Shown: piece after piece, positions 1-6,159 of the stretch
Position numbering within the stretch: the stretch's first letter is position 1
How the letters are laid out: each line of letters begins with the position of its first letter
NCBI GenBank assembly: GCA_016302655.1
Contig: JAEDNF010000028.1
Location: 1-11,468, forward strand
DNA from: Oscillospiraceae bacterium
GTDB lineage: Bacteria > Bacillota > Clostridia > Oscillospirales > Ruminococcaceae
Direction of reading: 5' to 3'
Length of the DNA: 11,468 nucleotides
Notes under the pieces: model-generated
The model's database searches: none
What the model was told of the DNA's origin: nothing
The model's input: the letters and a program-made list of their open reading frames with translations, nothing else
Position numbers and translations under genes: made by a program

Positions 1-448
1 AGCAGAAAGCAATTATGTCGAGGGTTAAAACTGTGCAAACAAGTCAAAAGGTATCTGACATAACTTCTATCGCAAAGTGGCACTCTCGTCGAAACGAGTT
101 CCGCTTATTCCGATTTTTTACTCTGTAAAAAATCAGTCATCCGCTTCACTGTTTCTCCTCTCCGCAAAAAGTCACGCTCGGCTCAGCTGCTCGTTTGTAA
201 ACGCACTCTGGGCGCTGAGCTTTCGCTACCAACTTTTTGCGGTTTTTTGCGTTTAACGCCATATTTACCGCAGTTCACGCATCCTTGCGTAAGAGCGAGC
301 CCCCTCTCCCCTTTAGGTGTCTCCCGCGATACAGACTCTAAGTGTATCGATTTGTATAGCGTGCCCGCTTATTGCAAAGCGTCCCACTTGTAGTATTCTC
401 TCGCTACCAACTTTATTGCTGAAGAATAGCTACTCCTCAACCACATAC
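1..448. other. Structured non-coding region rich in hairpins
   Basis: No convincing gene was found here on either strand. The stretch is unusually rich in inverted repeats. These are 85-89/94-98 (5 bp, loop CGAA); 112-121/125-134 (10 bp, perfect, 3-nt loop); 162-172/232-242 (11 bp, perfect, arm CCGCAAAAAGT) enclosing 181-187/214-220 (7 bp); 277-281/286-290 (loop TCCT); and 327-333/343-349 (7 bp). A 14-bp direct repeat, TCGCTACCAACTTT, occurs at 223-236 and 401-414, and CCGCTTATT at 101-109 and 365-373. On the minus strand a frame stays open from about base 104 to the left edge, but it has no start codon in view and resembles no family I know. The region may be a dispersed intergenic repeat, a decayed gene or a structured RNA; the sequence alone does not decide. 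Confidence 0.5.
162..242. repeat. Nested inverted repeat (large stem-loop)
   Basis: The outer arms CCGCAAAAAGT (162-172) and ACTTTTTGCGG (232-242) are perfect 11-bp complements. Inside them GCTCAGC (181-187) pairs with GCTGAGC (214-220), and GTTT/AAAC at 193-202 could form a further small hairpin. The whole folds as a multi-part stem of about 80 nt on either strand. No long T-run makes it an obvious terminator, although TTTTTT follows at 243-248 on the plus strand. Confidence 0.55.
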
Positions 449-476
449 AAAAATCCCCTACGGAATCCGTAGGGGA
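449..476 (-). terminator. Rho-independent terminator of the PTDE surface-protein gene
   Basis: The arms 454-463 (TCCCCTACGG) and 467-476 (CCGTAGGGGA) form a perfect 10-bp GC-rich stem with a 3-nt loop. On the minus strand the stem is followed directly by TTTTT (plus-strand A-run 449-453). It lies about 40 nt past the stop codon of the minus-strand gene at 518-1438, the expected place for its terminator. On the plus strand it is followed only by CTTT, so it should work mainly for the minus strand. Confidence 0.9.
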
Positions 477-517
477 CTTTATCACTTGTTATTTATCGCT
501 TTGCTTTAAAGCCGAAA

Positions 518-1438
518 TTACTTTCTCTTCTTAGCTACGATAACAGCGCCTGTAGCGAGAACTGCAACGCCTGCTACTAATGCAACGCTCTCAACACCTG
601 TATTTGTGCTGGGCTTTGTAGAATCACCTGTTGTAGGAGCATCTGTAGGCTCATCAGTGGGCTCATCTGTAGGCTCGTCTGTGGGCTCATCTGTAGGCTC
701 GTCTGTGGGCTCATCTGTAGGCTCGTCGGTGGGCTCATCTGTAGGCTCGTCTGTGGGCTCATCAACTGTAGGCTCGTCAACGGGCTCGTCTGCAGGAAGA
801 CCGCTTACTGTGAACTCGATCTCAACTGTTTTAACGGCATTTGTAGGATATGTGCCGTGGAAACCGATTTCCTTAGCAGTAGGATTATAATCGTTTGTTA
901 CATCAATTCTTGTATAACCGCTTTTATTGCCTTCTTCTTCATCAACGATAGCCTCATCGAGCTTGAACTGCTCAACACCGTCGAATAAGAGCTTTACATC
1001 TGTAATAGTAGCAACACTCTTTTTGTTTTCTTTATCATAAGGAATATCTGTTGATACAAATAACATATTGAAGCCGGCAGAACTATCAAGCTCCCAAGGG
1101 AAATCGGTAATGCCAACCTTATATGTGCCGTCTTTATCAATCTGCACATCTGTGTATGTAACAGGGATAGCATATCCATCAACATCATAATCAAAATTAT
1201 CGGTATAGTCGGGATATGTATCGGGATCGTTTCCGCCCCATACTATTGCCGCTGTTGTGAATAATCCTGCAAATTCTGAATCCTTACCGTATTTTGCTTC
1301 ATTCCAAGCATTTCTGAAAGAGTAAGCAGGAGTCTGGAAACCGATATAAGCATTATAGGTTTCAGCTGCTGCACCTACTGTGAGAACGCCTGCAACTGCC
1401 ATAGCTGCTGCTGCGCCGATGAACTTTTTCATCTTCAT
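518..1438 (-). CDS. Secreted surface protein with PTDE-repeat stalk and C-terminal wall-sorting-like tail
   Basis: The product (306 aa from the chosen start) is probably exported and displayed on the cell surface. Residues 1-25 are a signal peptide: lysines, an Ala/Val-rich core, then GAAA before Glu26. Residues 26 to about 213 form an aromatic-rich, probably beta-rich extracellular domain (Trp45, Trp67, Trp115) that I cannot assign to a named family; a ligand- or glycan-binding role is only a guess. Residues about 216-266 are an acidic stalk with nine PTDE units after irregular ADEP/VDEP/TVDEP units. The tail carries two LPXTG-like candidates, APTTG (267-271) and STNTG (277-281), then a hydrophobic segment (about 285-302) and KKRK. 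I chose ATG 1438 because GGAGG lies 8 nt upstream; the longer frame would begin with a TTG inside that ribosome site. A second ATG at 1432 is also possible. It has its own terminator and promoter. Confidence 0.85.
   Translation of the reverse strand: MKMKKFIGAAAAMAVAGVLTVGAAAETYNAYIGFQTPAYSFRNAWNEAKYGKDSEFAGLFTTAAIVWGGNDPDTYPDYTDNFDYDVDGYAIPVTYTDVQIDKDGTYKVGITDFPWELDSSAGFNMLFVSTDIPYDKENKKSVATITDVKLLFDGVEQFKLDEAIVDEEEGNKSGYTRIDVTNDYNPTAKEIGFHGTYPTNAVKTVEIEFTVSGLPADEPVDEPTVDEPTDEPTDEPTDEPTDEPTDEPTDEPTDEPTDEPTDEPTDAPTTGDSTKPSTNTGVESVALVAGVAVLATGAVIVAKKRK
650..772. repeat. 12-bp tandem repeat with 24-bp higher-order period (PTDE codons)
   Basis: Units beginning CTCATC or CTCGTC start every 12 bp at 650, 662, 674, 686, 698, 710, 722, 734, 746 and 758. 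Two unit types, CTCATCTGTAGG and CTCGTCTGTGGG, alternate almost perfectly, giving a 24-bp dimeric period. Read on the minus strand the units encode nine PTDE repeats, with a PTVDE unit at the stalk's membrane-distal end. Alternating synonymous codons suggest expansion by duplication of a 24-bp dimer. Copy number is a natural candidate for variation between strains. Confidence 0.95.
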
Positions 1439-1446
1439 TTTAATTA

Positions 1447-1451
1447 CCTCC
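1447..1451 (-). promoter_or_regulatory. Ribosome binding site that fixes the start of the PTDE protein
   Basis: CCTCC on the plus strand reads GGAGG on the minus strand, 8 nt before ATG 1438. The alternative in-frame TTG at 1453 overlaps this site and cannot use it, so the protein should begin MKMKKF. Confidence 0.85.
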
Positions 1452-1526
1452 AAAAAATAATTAATTTCTTTTTTAAAATTAGAATACGAATAACCGATAA
1501 TCGATTACACAGATTCTGTTACGATA

Positions 1527-1555
1527 ATTATAACTGTAAAATTGTAATAAATCAA
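1527..1555 (-). promoter_or_regulatory. Sigma-A-type promoter for the PTDE surface-protein gene
   Basis: On the minus strand TTGATT (1550-1555) and TATAAT (1527-1532) are separated by exactly 17 bp. Transcription would start near 1520, leaving a leader of about 80 nt before ATG 1438. Confidence 0.7.
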
Positions 1556-1660
1556 TTTGCATTTTTCACATATTTAACACATCCGTTTTAGCTATTTTGT
1601 ACATTTAGGTTATTAAGTAAAAAATAGCGCCGCCAAAACGGGGCGATTTTGTGTATAATA

Positions 1661-1689
1661 TTGACTTTTTTGGAATAGAAGTATATAAT
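1661..1689 (+). promoter_or_regulatory. Sigma-A-type promoter for the LRR/FN3 protein gene
   Basis: TTGACT (1661-1666) and TATAAT (1684-1689) are separated by 17 bp. The predicted start near 1696 leaves a leader of about 48 nt to ATG 1744. A second TATAAT at 1702-1707 has no matching -35 and is probably a decoy. Confidence 0.75.
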
Positions 1690-1730
1690 TTCATTAATGG
1701 CTATAATCGGTTTCGCTAAACCAAATTTAA

Positions 1731-1735
1731 AGGAG
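1731..1735 (+). promoter_or_regulatory. Ribosome binding site of the LRR/FN3 protein gene
   Basis: AGGAG stands 8 nt before ATG 1744, the first ATG that gives a complete signal peptide. It supports this start. Confidence 0.85.
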
Positions 1736-1743
1736 ATGTAAAT

Positions 1744-3678
1744 ATGAAGACGCTGAAAAAGTTTCTTTTAGGATTTGTCACCTTTGCAGCTATGGCAGTG
1801 CTTTGTGCGGTGTGCGCAGGAGCGGAAACTTATGGCGACTATGTGTATGCGGTGCTTGACGACGGTACGATCGAAATCACCGGTTATAACGGCACAGATA
1901 CCGATGTCACAGTTCCTTCTACTCTAAACGGCAAAACCGTTACGAGCATTGGCGACTCATCATTCAAATTCAACTCAACTATAGAATCGATCTCGATACC
2001 GGGTACTGTGAAAACTATCGGAAACTATGCATTTGACAAATGTACTTCATTATCTTCTGTCAATCTGCCGAGCAGTGTAACAACTTTGGGGAATTATTCA
2101 TTCAATCGTTGTTCATCTCTTGAATCGATAAATATACCAAGCAGCGTGAAAAGTATAGGAAGCGGCGCATTTGAAGAGTGTACGGCTCTCAAATCTATAA
2201 CAATACCAAACGGTGTGAAAATGATTGATGCTGCTACATTTTCGTTCTGCTCATCACTTGAATCAATATCCATACCGGACAGCGTTAAAAGTATAGGTAA
2301 TTATGCATTCCAGAAATGCTCAATTCTTTCCTCAATAACATTACCCGATAGCGTAGCCAAAATAGGTCAATATGCGTTTGAAGGCTGTACTTCTCTCGCA
2401 TCTATCTCTATACCAAGCAGTGTGACGGAAATACAATCATCGGCGTTAGGTTACTATTATAACAAAGATAGTTCTGAATATGAAATTCTGCCCGGTTTTA
2501 AAATCTACTGCTACGCAGGAACGCAAGGTGAAAAATACGCACAAAACAACGGCATTGATTATTCAATAATTTTCAATACAGAGGCAACCGCCTTCACCGA
2601 TAAAACAATTACTCTGGGATGGAATCTATATCTTTCTGCCGACGGATATATTATAGAAAAATCCGAAGGAAGCAGCTGGAGCCGTATAATCACGATAAAA
2701 GACAGCAGTATAACAAACTACACCGTAACCGGTCTTACACCCGCTACTGCGTACCGTTTCAGAGTAACTCCTTATAAAATGAACGGTAGCATCATATCAA
2801 GAGAAACCGGCGCAACTACAACGGCAAAAACCAAGCCTTCGCCCCTCGCCGGATTAAAAGCTGCGGCGGCTACAAACGGCACAGGCATAAGACTCAGCTG
2901 GAATAAGAATACACAGACTACCGGCTATATTATTGAATCGTTTGTCGGAACCAAATGGCAGCTTGTGACTACTCTCACTAACAACAGCTCGTCAAGCTAT
3001 ACCGTATCCGGACTTGAACCCTCTACCGCTTACCGTTTCAGAGTAACGCCGTACACCAAATTAAACGGCACTATGATAAAAGGCACAGCGGCAACGGTGA
3101 TCGGTAAGACTGCACCTACAGTACTCACCGATCTGAAAGCTACGGCGGCGACTAACGGCACGGATATAAAACTCAGCTGGAATAAAAACGAAACAGCAAC
3201 CGGTTATATCATTGAAAAGGCCGTCGGAAGCGAATGGGTGCGTGTTATAACCGTAACATATAACAGCAGACTAAGCTATACCGTTACCGGTCTTAACGCT
3301 TCGACTTCATACCGCTTCAGAGTAACTCCGTATACCACTTCAGGCAGCACAATTATCAGAGGTGCGGCGGCGACGGTTACCGGCAAAACCGCACCGTCAG
3401 CACTTACCGGTCTGAAAGCTGCGGCAACAACAGACGGCACAGGCATAACACTAAGTTGGGATAAGAATACAACAGCAACCGGCTATATCATTGAAAAGGA
3501 AGTCGGAAGCGGCTGGGTGCGTGTTATAACCGTCACAAAAAACAGCAAACTTAGTTATACCGTTACCGGTCTTGACGCTTTGACCTCATACTGCTTCAGA
3601 GTAACTCCGTACACCACATTAAACGATACGATAATCAGAGGTACGGCGGCGACGGTAACAGGCAAAACAACAGCGTAA
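1744..3678 (+). CDS. Secreted BspA-like leucine-rich-repeat protein with four fibronectin III-like modules
   Basis: The product (644 aa) is an exported multidomain protein, probably for adhesion or binding of host or dietary ligands; that role is inferred from BspA-type proteins. Residues 1-27 are a signal peptide (Lys-rich start, hydrophobic core, AGA before Glu28). After an N-terminal beta segment (about 30-65) come seven exact 23-residue LRR_5 units (66-226), each of the form VxxIGxxAFxxCxSLxSIxIPxS. A capping segment follows (227-273) with CYAGTQGEKYAQNNGI, typical of BspA-repeat ends. Four fibronectin III-like modules occupy about 277-363, 364-456, 457-549 and 550-644, with recurrent LSWNK, GYIIEK, SYTVTGL and YRFRVTPY motifs. 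The protein stops right after the last module, with no sorting signal, transmembrane tail or dockerin, so it is either released or held non-covalently. It diverges from the PTDE surface-protein gene, and both mature proteins would begin ETY. Confidence 0.9.
   Translation: MKTLKKFLLGFVTFAAMAVLCAVCAGAETYGDYVYAVLDDGTIEITGYNGTDTDVTVPSTLNGKTVTSIGDSSFKFNSTIESISIPGTVKTIGNYAFDKCTSLSSVNLPSSVTTLGNYSFNRCSSLESINIPSSVKSIGSGAFEECTALKSITIPNGVKMIDAATFSFCSSLESISIPDSVKSIGNYAFQKCSILSSITLPDSVAKIGQYAFEGCTSLASISIPSSVTEIQSSALGYYYNKDSSEYEILPGFKIYCYAGTQGEKYAQNNGIDYSIIFNTEATAFTDKTITLGWNLYLSADGYIIEKSEGSSWSRIITIKDSSITNYTVTGLTPATAYRFRVTPYKMNGSIISRETGATTTAKTKPSPLAGLKAAAATNGTGIRLSWNKNTQTTGYIIESFVGTKWQLVTTLTNNSSSSYTVSGLEPSTAYRFRVTPYTKLNGTMIKGTAATVIGKTAPTVLTDLKATAATNGTDIKLSWNKNETATGYIIEKAVGSEWVRVITVTYNSRLSYTVTGLNASTSYRFRVTPYTTSGSTIIRGAAATVTGKTAPSALTGLKAAATTDGTGITLSWDKNTTATGYIIEKEVGSGWVRVITVTKNSKLSYTVTGLDALTSYCFRVTPYTTLNDTIIRGTAATVTGKTTA
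2833..3675 (+). repeat. Tandem ~280-bp repeats encoding FN3-like modules
   Basis: Three consecutive units of about 280-288 bp (near 2833-3111, 3112-3390 and 3391-3675) encode fibronectin III-like modules 2-4. Units 3 and 4 are very similar at the DNA level; both contain GAAGCG or GAAGCGG followed by CTGGGTGCGTGTTATAACCGT or a close variant. This points to duplication more recent than that of module 1. Confidence 0.75.
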
Positions 3679-3698
3679 CAGATTTGCAAAAACAGGAT

Positions 3699-3734
3699 AA
3701 AAAATACGGCTTACCGATTGCGGTAAGCCGTATT
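3699..3734 (-). terminator. Rho-independent terminator at the end of the branched-chain operon
   Basis: Arms 3703-3716 and 3721-3734 are a perfect 14-bp inverted repeat with loop ATTG. On the minus strand the stem ends in a run of Ts (plus-strand A-run 3699-3704), about 12 nt past the leuB stop codon. It sits between convergent genes. The plus-strand side lacks a T-run, so it is at best a weak terminator for the LRR/FN3 gene that ends at 3678. Confidence 0.9.
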
Positions 3735-3745
3735 GCTGTATCTGC

Positions 3746-4828
3746 TTATATATTCTTCGCTATCATATCGCCCATTTCGGAGCAGGAGAGCTTTGTCATG
3801 CCTTCGCTCATAATATCGCCTGTGCGGTAGCCGTCCTTAAGAACCTTGCTTACTGCGTTTTCTACGGCGTCTGCTTCTTCGGTCATATCAAAGCTGTACC
3901 TGAGCATCATTGCCGCAGACAGTATAGTTGCGATAGGATTAGCCTTGTTCTGTCCTGCGATGTCGGGAGCCGAGCCGCCGCTGGGTTCGTACAGACCGAA
4001 CTTTGTTTCGTTCATGCTTGCCGACGGGAGCATACCGATCGAGCCGGTTATCATGCTTGCTTCATCGGACAGAATATCGCCGAACATATTCTCCGTTACC
4101 ATAACATCAAACTGCGCAGGATCCTTTACAAGCTGCATTGCGCTGTTGTCAACCAGCATATGCTCAAGAGTAACCTCGGGATAATCCTTTGCTACTTCGT
4201 TTACGACCTTTCTCCACAGCCTTGAAGAGTCAAGCACATTTGCCTTATCTACGCTTGTTACCTTTTTTCTTCTCTTCATAGCAACATCAAAAGCCTTTAT
4301 TGCTATTCTGCGGATTTCCTCTTCGCTGTACACAAGAGTATCTGTAGCTGTCATAACACCGTTTACTTCTTCTGTCTTTCTTGCACCGAAGTAAAGACCG
4401 CCTGTAAGCTCACGCATAATGAGCATATCAAAGCCCTTTGAGCTTATCTCTGTCTTTAACGGACAAGCACCGGCAAGCTCGGAGTAAAGCACGCAGGGAC
4501 GGAGGTTTGCAAAAAGTCCGAGCGCCTTTCTGATACCGAGAAGACCTGCTTCGGGGCGAAGGTGCGAGGGGAGCTTATACCAGGGAGATGTTGTCGTATC
4601 TCCGCCGATAGAACCCATAAGCACCGCATCCGACGCCTTGCACGCCTCTATCGTTTCATCTGTCAGCGGTACGCCGTTTGCGTCTATTGAGCATCCGCCC
4701 ATAAGAAGCTGTGTGTAGTTGAATTTATGGCTGTACTTTTCTGCCACCTTATCAAGTACCTTCATAGCTTCCGTTACTATCTCGGGACCTATTCCGTCGC
4801 CCTTTATAACGGCAATGTTCTTTTCCAT
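3746..4828 (-). CDS. leuB: 3-Isopropylmalate dehydrogenase (also acting on methylmalate)
   Basis: LeuB oxidises and decarboxylates 3-isopropylmalate with NAD+ in leucine synthesis. In organisms with citramalate synthase it also converts erythro-3-methylmalate to 2-oxobutyrate for isoleucine. The 360-aa length is normal for this cytosolic family. Visible motifs are GDGIGPE (10-16), [16 protein letters not shown] (96-111), [10 protein letters not shown] (139-148) with catalytic Tyr146, and KANVL with catalytic Lys195. Metal-binding Asp227, Asp251 and Asp255 follow ([12 protein letters not shown]), then the NAD-site segment [12 protein letters not shown] (281-292), which resembles the [12 protein letters not shown] form known from enterobacterial LeuB. 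AAAGGAAA stands before ATG 4828. It is the last gene of the operon, 20 nt after the GNAT gene. With cimA upstream and no leuA in view, its isoleucine role is at least as likely as its leucine role. Confidence 0.96.
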   Translation of the reverse strand: MEKNIAVIKGDGIGPEIVTEAMKVLDKVAEKYSHKFNYTQLLMGGCSIDANGVPLTDETIEACKASDAVLMGSIGGDTTTSPWYKLPSHLRPEAGLLGIRKALGLFANLRPCVLYSELAGACPLKTEISSKGFDMLIMRELTGGLYFGARKTEEVNGVMTATDTLVYSEEEIRRIAIKAFDVAMKRRKKVTSVDKANVLDSSRLWRKVVNEVAKDYPEVTLEHMLVDNSAMQLVKDPAQFDVMVTENMFGDILSDEASMITGSIGMLPSASMNETKFGLYEPSGGSAPDIAGQNKANPIATILSAAMMLRYSFDMTEEADAVENAVSKVLKDGYRTGDIMSEGMTKLSCSEMGDMIAKNI

Positions 4829-4848
4829 AGATAATTTCCTTTCCTGTA

Positions 4849-5346
4849 TTACAATTCGATCGTGTACACGGATATTTCCGTATCGGGAAAAACCGTGCTT
4901 GCTTCGTTCTTTACAAATTCAAAGCCGAACTTTTCATAAAAACGCCTTGCCGCCGTATTCTTTTCAAGGCAGTCAAGCACTGCGTTTTTATAGCCTTTTT
5001 CCCTTAAAGCTCTAAGAGTATATGACAGCAGTTTTCTGCCTAAGCCTTTGCGCCGTTCGTTTGGTGCTACATAAAGCTGTACTACATTTGCATAGTCCCG
5101 GTATCTGCCGCTCGTGCAACGCACCGCCGTGCATACCGCACGCACGACCTTGTCACATTCAAGCACAAACATAACCGTACCGCTGTCAGAAAGCAATTTT
5201 GCAAGGCTTTCCGCACGCACATCAGCGTACCGCTCTATTGCATCATCGGGCAGTATGCCGCTGTAGCAGACACGCCACCCATCGTTTATGACACCGCACA
5301 CCGCAGGAATATCCGACTTGTCAGCCGCCCTTATATCGATCCTCAT
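4849..5346 (-). CDS. GNAT-family N-acetyltransferase embedded in the leu operon
   Basis: This 165-aa protein is a GCN5-related N-acetyltransferase, transferring an acetyl group from acetyl-CoA to an amine; its substrate cannot be read from the sequence. The acetyl-CoA pyrophosphate-binding motif lies at 88-108 ([20 protein letters not shown]), with the R-x-x-G-x-G signature at 98-103. The family's C-terminal motif follows at 130-142 ([12 protein letters not shown]). The segment [14 protein letters not shown] (22-35) resembles the N-terminal motif of many GNATs. The start codon is only 3 nt after the leuD stop (TAAgccATG), and no Shine-Dalgarno is visible just upstream, so translation probably depends on reinitiation by ribosomes leaving leuD. 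leuB follows 20 nt later. It is not a known step of branched-chain synthesis; it could be a passenger or modify an enzyme or amino acid. Confidence 0.88.
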   Translation of the reverse strand: MRIDIRAADKSDIPAVCGVINDGWRVCYSGILPDDAIERYADVRAESLAKLLSDSGTVMFVLECDKVVRAVCTAVRCTSGRYRDYANVVQLYVAPNERRKGLGRKLLSYTLRALREKGYKNAVLDCLEKNTAARRFYEKFGFEFVKNEASTVFPDTEISVYTIEL

Positions 5347-5349
5347 GGC

Positions 5350-5829
5350 TTATTTCAGCGAGTTCAGAAGTCCGCCCTTGCTGATGATGTCCTTTATAAA
5401 TTCGGGGAAAGGCTCAGCCTTATATGTACATCCCTTTGTGATATTGGTGATAACACCTGTGTCAAAGTCTACCTCGACCTCGTTGCCGTTTTCGATATCC
5501 TTTGCCGCTTCATCACATTCAAGGATAGCAAGACCGATGTTGATGGAATTGCGGTAGAATATTCTCGCAAAGGTGCTTGCTATTACGCAGGAGATTCCGC
5601 TTGCCTTGATTGCTATGGGAGCGTGCTCTCTTGAGCTTCCGCAGCCGAAGTTCATATTGGCTACGATTATGTCGCCTTCCTTTACATTTTTGACAAAGTC
5701 CTTGTCGATATCCTCCATGCAATGACTTGCAAGCTCCTTGTGGTCGGCTGTGTTAAGGTATCTTGCAGGTATAATTACATCCGTGTCAACATTGTCGCCG
5801 TATTTATGTACTGTACCGTGTGCCTTCAT
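5350..5829 (-). CDS. leuD: 3-Isopropylmalate/citramalate dehydratase, small subunit
   Basis: LeuD is the swivelling small subunit that pairs with LeuC to isomerise 2-isopropylmalate to 3-isopropylmalate, and citramalate to 3-methylmalate where CimA is used. At 159 aa it is the short, HacB-like form rather than the roughly 200-aa enterobacterial form. Motifs seen are [12 protein letters not shown] (14-25), the substrate-loop segment YLNT (24-27), [10 protein letters not shown] (62-71) and [14 protein letters not shown] (87-100). In this family the loop after YL varies with substrate range, but I cannot assign specificity from YLNT alone. AAAGGAA precedes the ATG. The gene is split from leuC by the small Dabb gene, 18 nt upstream, and is followed 3 nt later by the GNAT gene. 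Confidence 0.95.
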   Translation of the reverse strand: MKAHGTVHKYGDNVDTDVIIPARYLNTADHKELASHCMEDIDKDFVKNVKEGDIIVANMNFGCGSSREHAPIAIKASGISCVIASTFARIFYRNSINIGLAILECDEAAKDIENGNEVEVDFDTGVITNITKGCTYKAEPFPEFIKDIISKGGLLNSLK

Positions 5830-5847
5830 ATATGTTCTTCCTTTCTG

Positions 5848-6150
5848 TTATATCTCAAAATCAACGCAGCTGCGCTTTGCCGTGTACGGCCTTACCGTGC
5901 TGTCGGCAACCTTCACATGCTCGGGATGAGTCGAGTAGCCTTTCAGCGCTTCGGCACTCTCGAATGTGCTGTCAAGCATAAGGTCTCCCGTAGAAGAACC
6001 GAGCAGTTCGGTTATTACCTTTATCTCAACAAGTCCGTCTATCTTGCCGATGAGACTCTCAAGCCCCTGCTTTATCAGCTGCTTTCTTTCCTGCTTTTCG
6101 GCATCGGAAAGCTCGTCTTTAAGATTCCATATTATTATGTGCTTTACCAT
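5848..6150 (-). CDS. Dabb-family (stress-responsive alpha/beta barrel) protein
   Basis: This 100-aa protein fits the Dabb family (Pfam Stress-responsive A/B barrel domain), small dimeric ferredoxin-like proteins. It shows the opening MVKHIIIWNLKD with His4 and Trp8, a helix near 15-35, a central strand GLVEIKVITELLG (39-51) and the conserved Asp56. The second helix region ESAEALKGYSTHPEH (64-78) carries the HP.H signature. Family members range from plant stress proteins to polyketide cyclases such as olivetolic acid cyclase, and most bacterial ones have no known function. It lies between leuC and leuD, 9 nt after the leuC stop; its weak Shine-Dalgarno (AAGGCGG) overlaps that stop codon, suggesting translational coupling. 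No pathway step is missing that it obviously fills. The family call is firm; the function is unknown. Confidence 0.85.
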   Translation of the reverse strand: MVKHIIIWNLKDELSDAEKQERKQLIKQGLESLIGKIDGLVEIKVITELLGSSTGDLMLDSTFESAEALKGYSTHPEHVKVADSTVRPYTAKRSCVDFEI

Positions 6151-6159
6151 ATATCCGCC

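Larger units (their letters stand above)
1439..1743. other. Divergent intergenic region between two secreted-protein genes
   Basis: This AT-rich stretch separates two divergently transcribed genes for exported proteins. It carries a promoter for each, described separately. Other structure includes a 10-bp palindrome TAATCGATTA (1498-1507). There is also a weak hairpin in which AAAAT (1621-1625) pairs with ATTTT (1646-1650) and CGCC (1628-1631) with GGCG (1642-1645), just upstream of the plus-strand -35. A 5-bp hairpin GGTTT/AAACC (1709-1722) lies in the plus-strand leader. I see no small gene here. Confidence 0.7.

Noticed and set aside
1-104. Minus-strand frame open to the left edge (about 34 codons)
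   Set aside because: No start codon with a ribosome site precedes it, and the peptide matches no family I recognise. It could be the debris of a gene but cannot be supported.
105-149. Possible 14-codon minus-strand mini-ORF starting GTG 149 with GGAGAGGAG upstream
   Set aside because: The ribosome site is tempting, but the frame is only 14 codons, uses a hairpin sequence as its body and has no known counterpart.
606-890. Plus-strand frame with SSVG repeats across the PTDE stalk
   Set aside because: It is the reverse reading of the 12-bp tandem repeat, which opens every frame. It has no ribosome site and the minus-strand gene has signal peptide, promoter and terminator.
1621-1650. Hairpin AAAAT..CGCC/GGCG..ATTTT as a terminator in the divergent region
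   Set aside because: The stem is short and bulged, and no gene ends there on either strand, so a terminator role is not supported.
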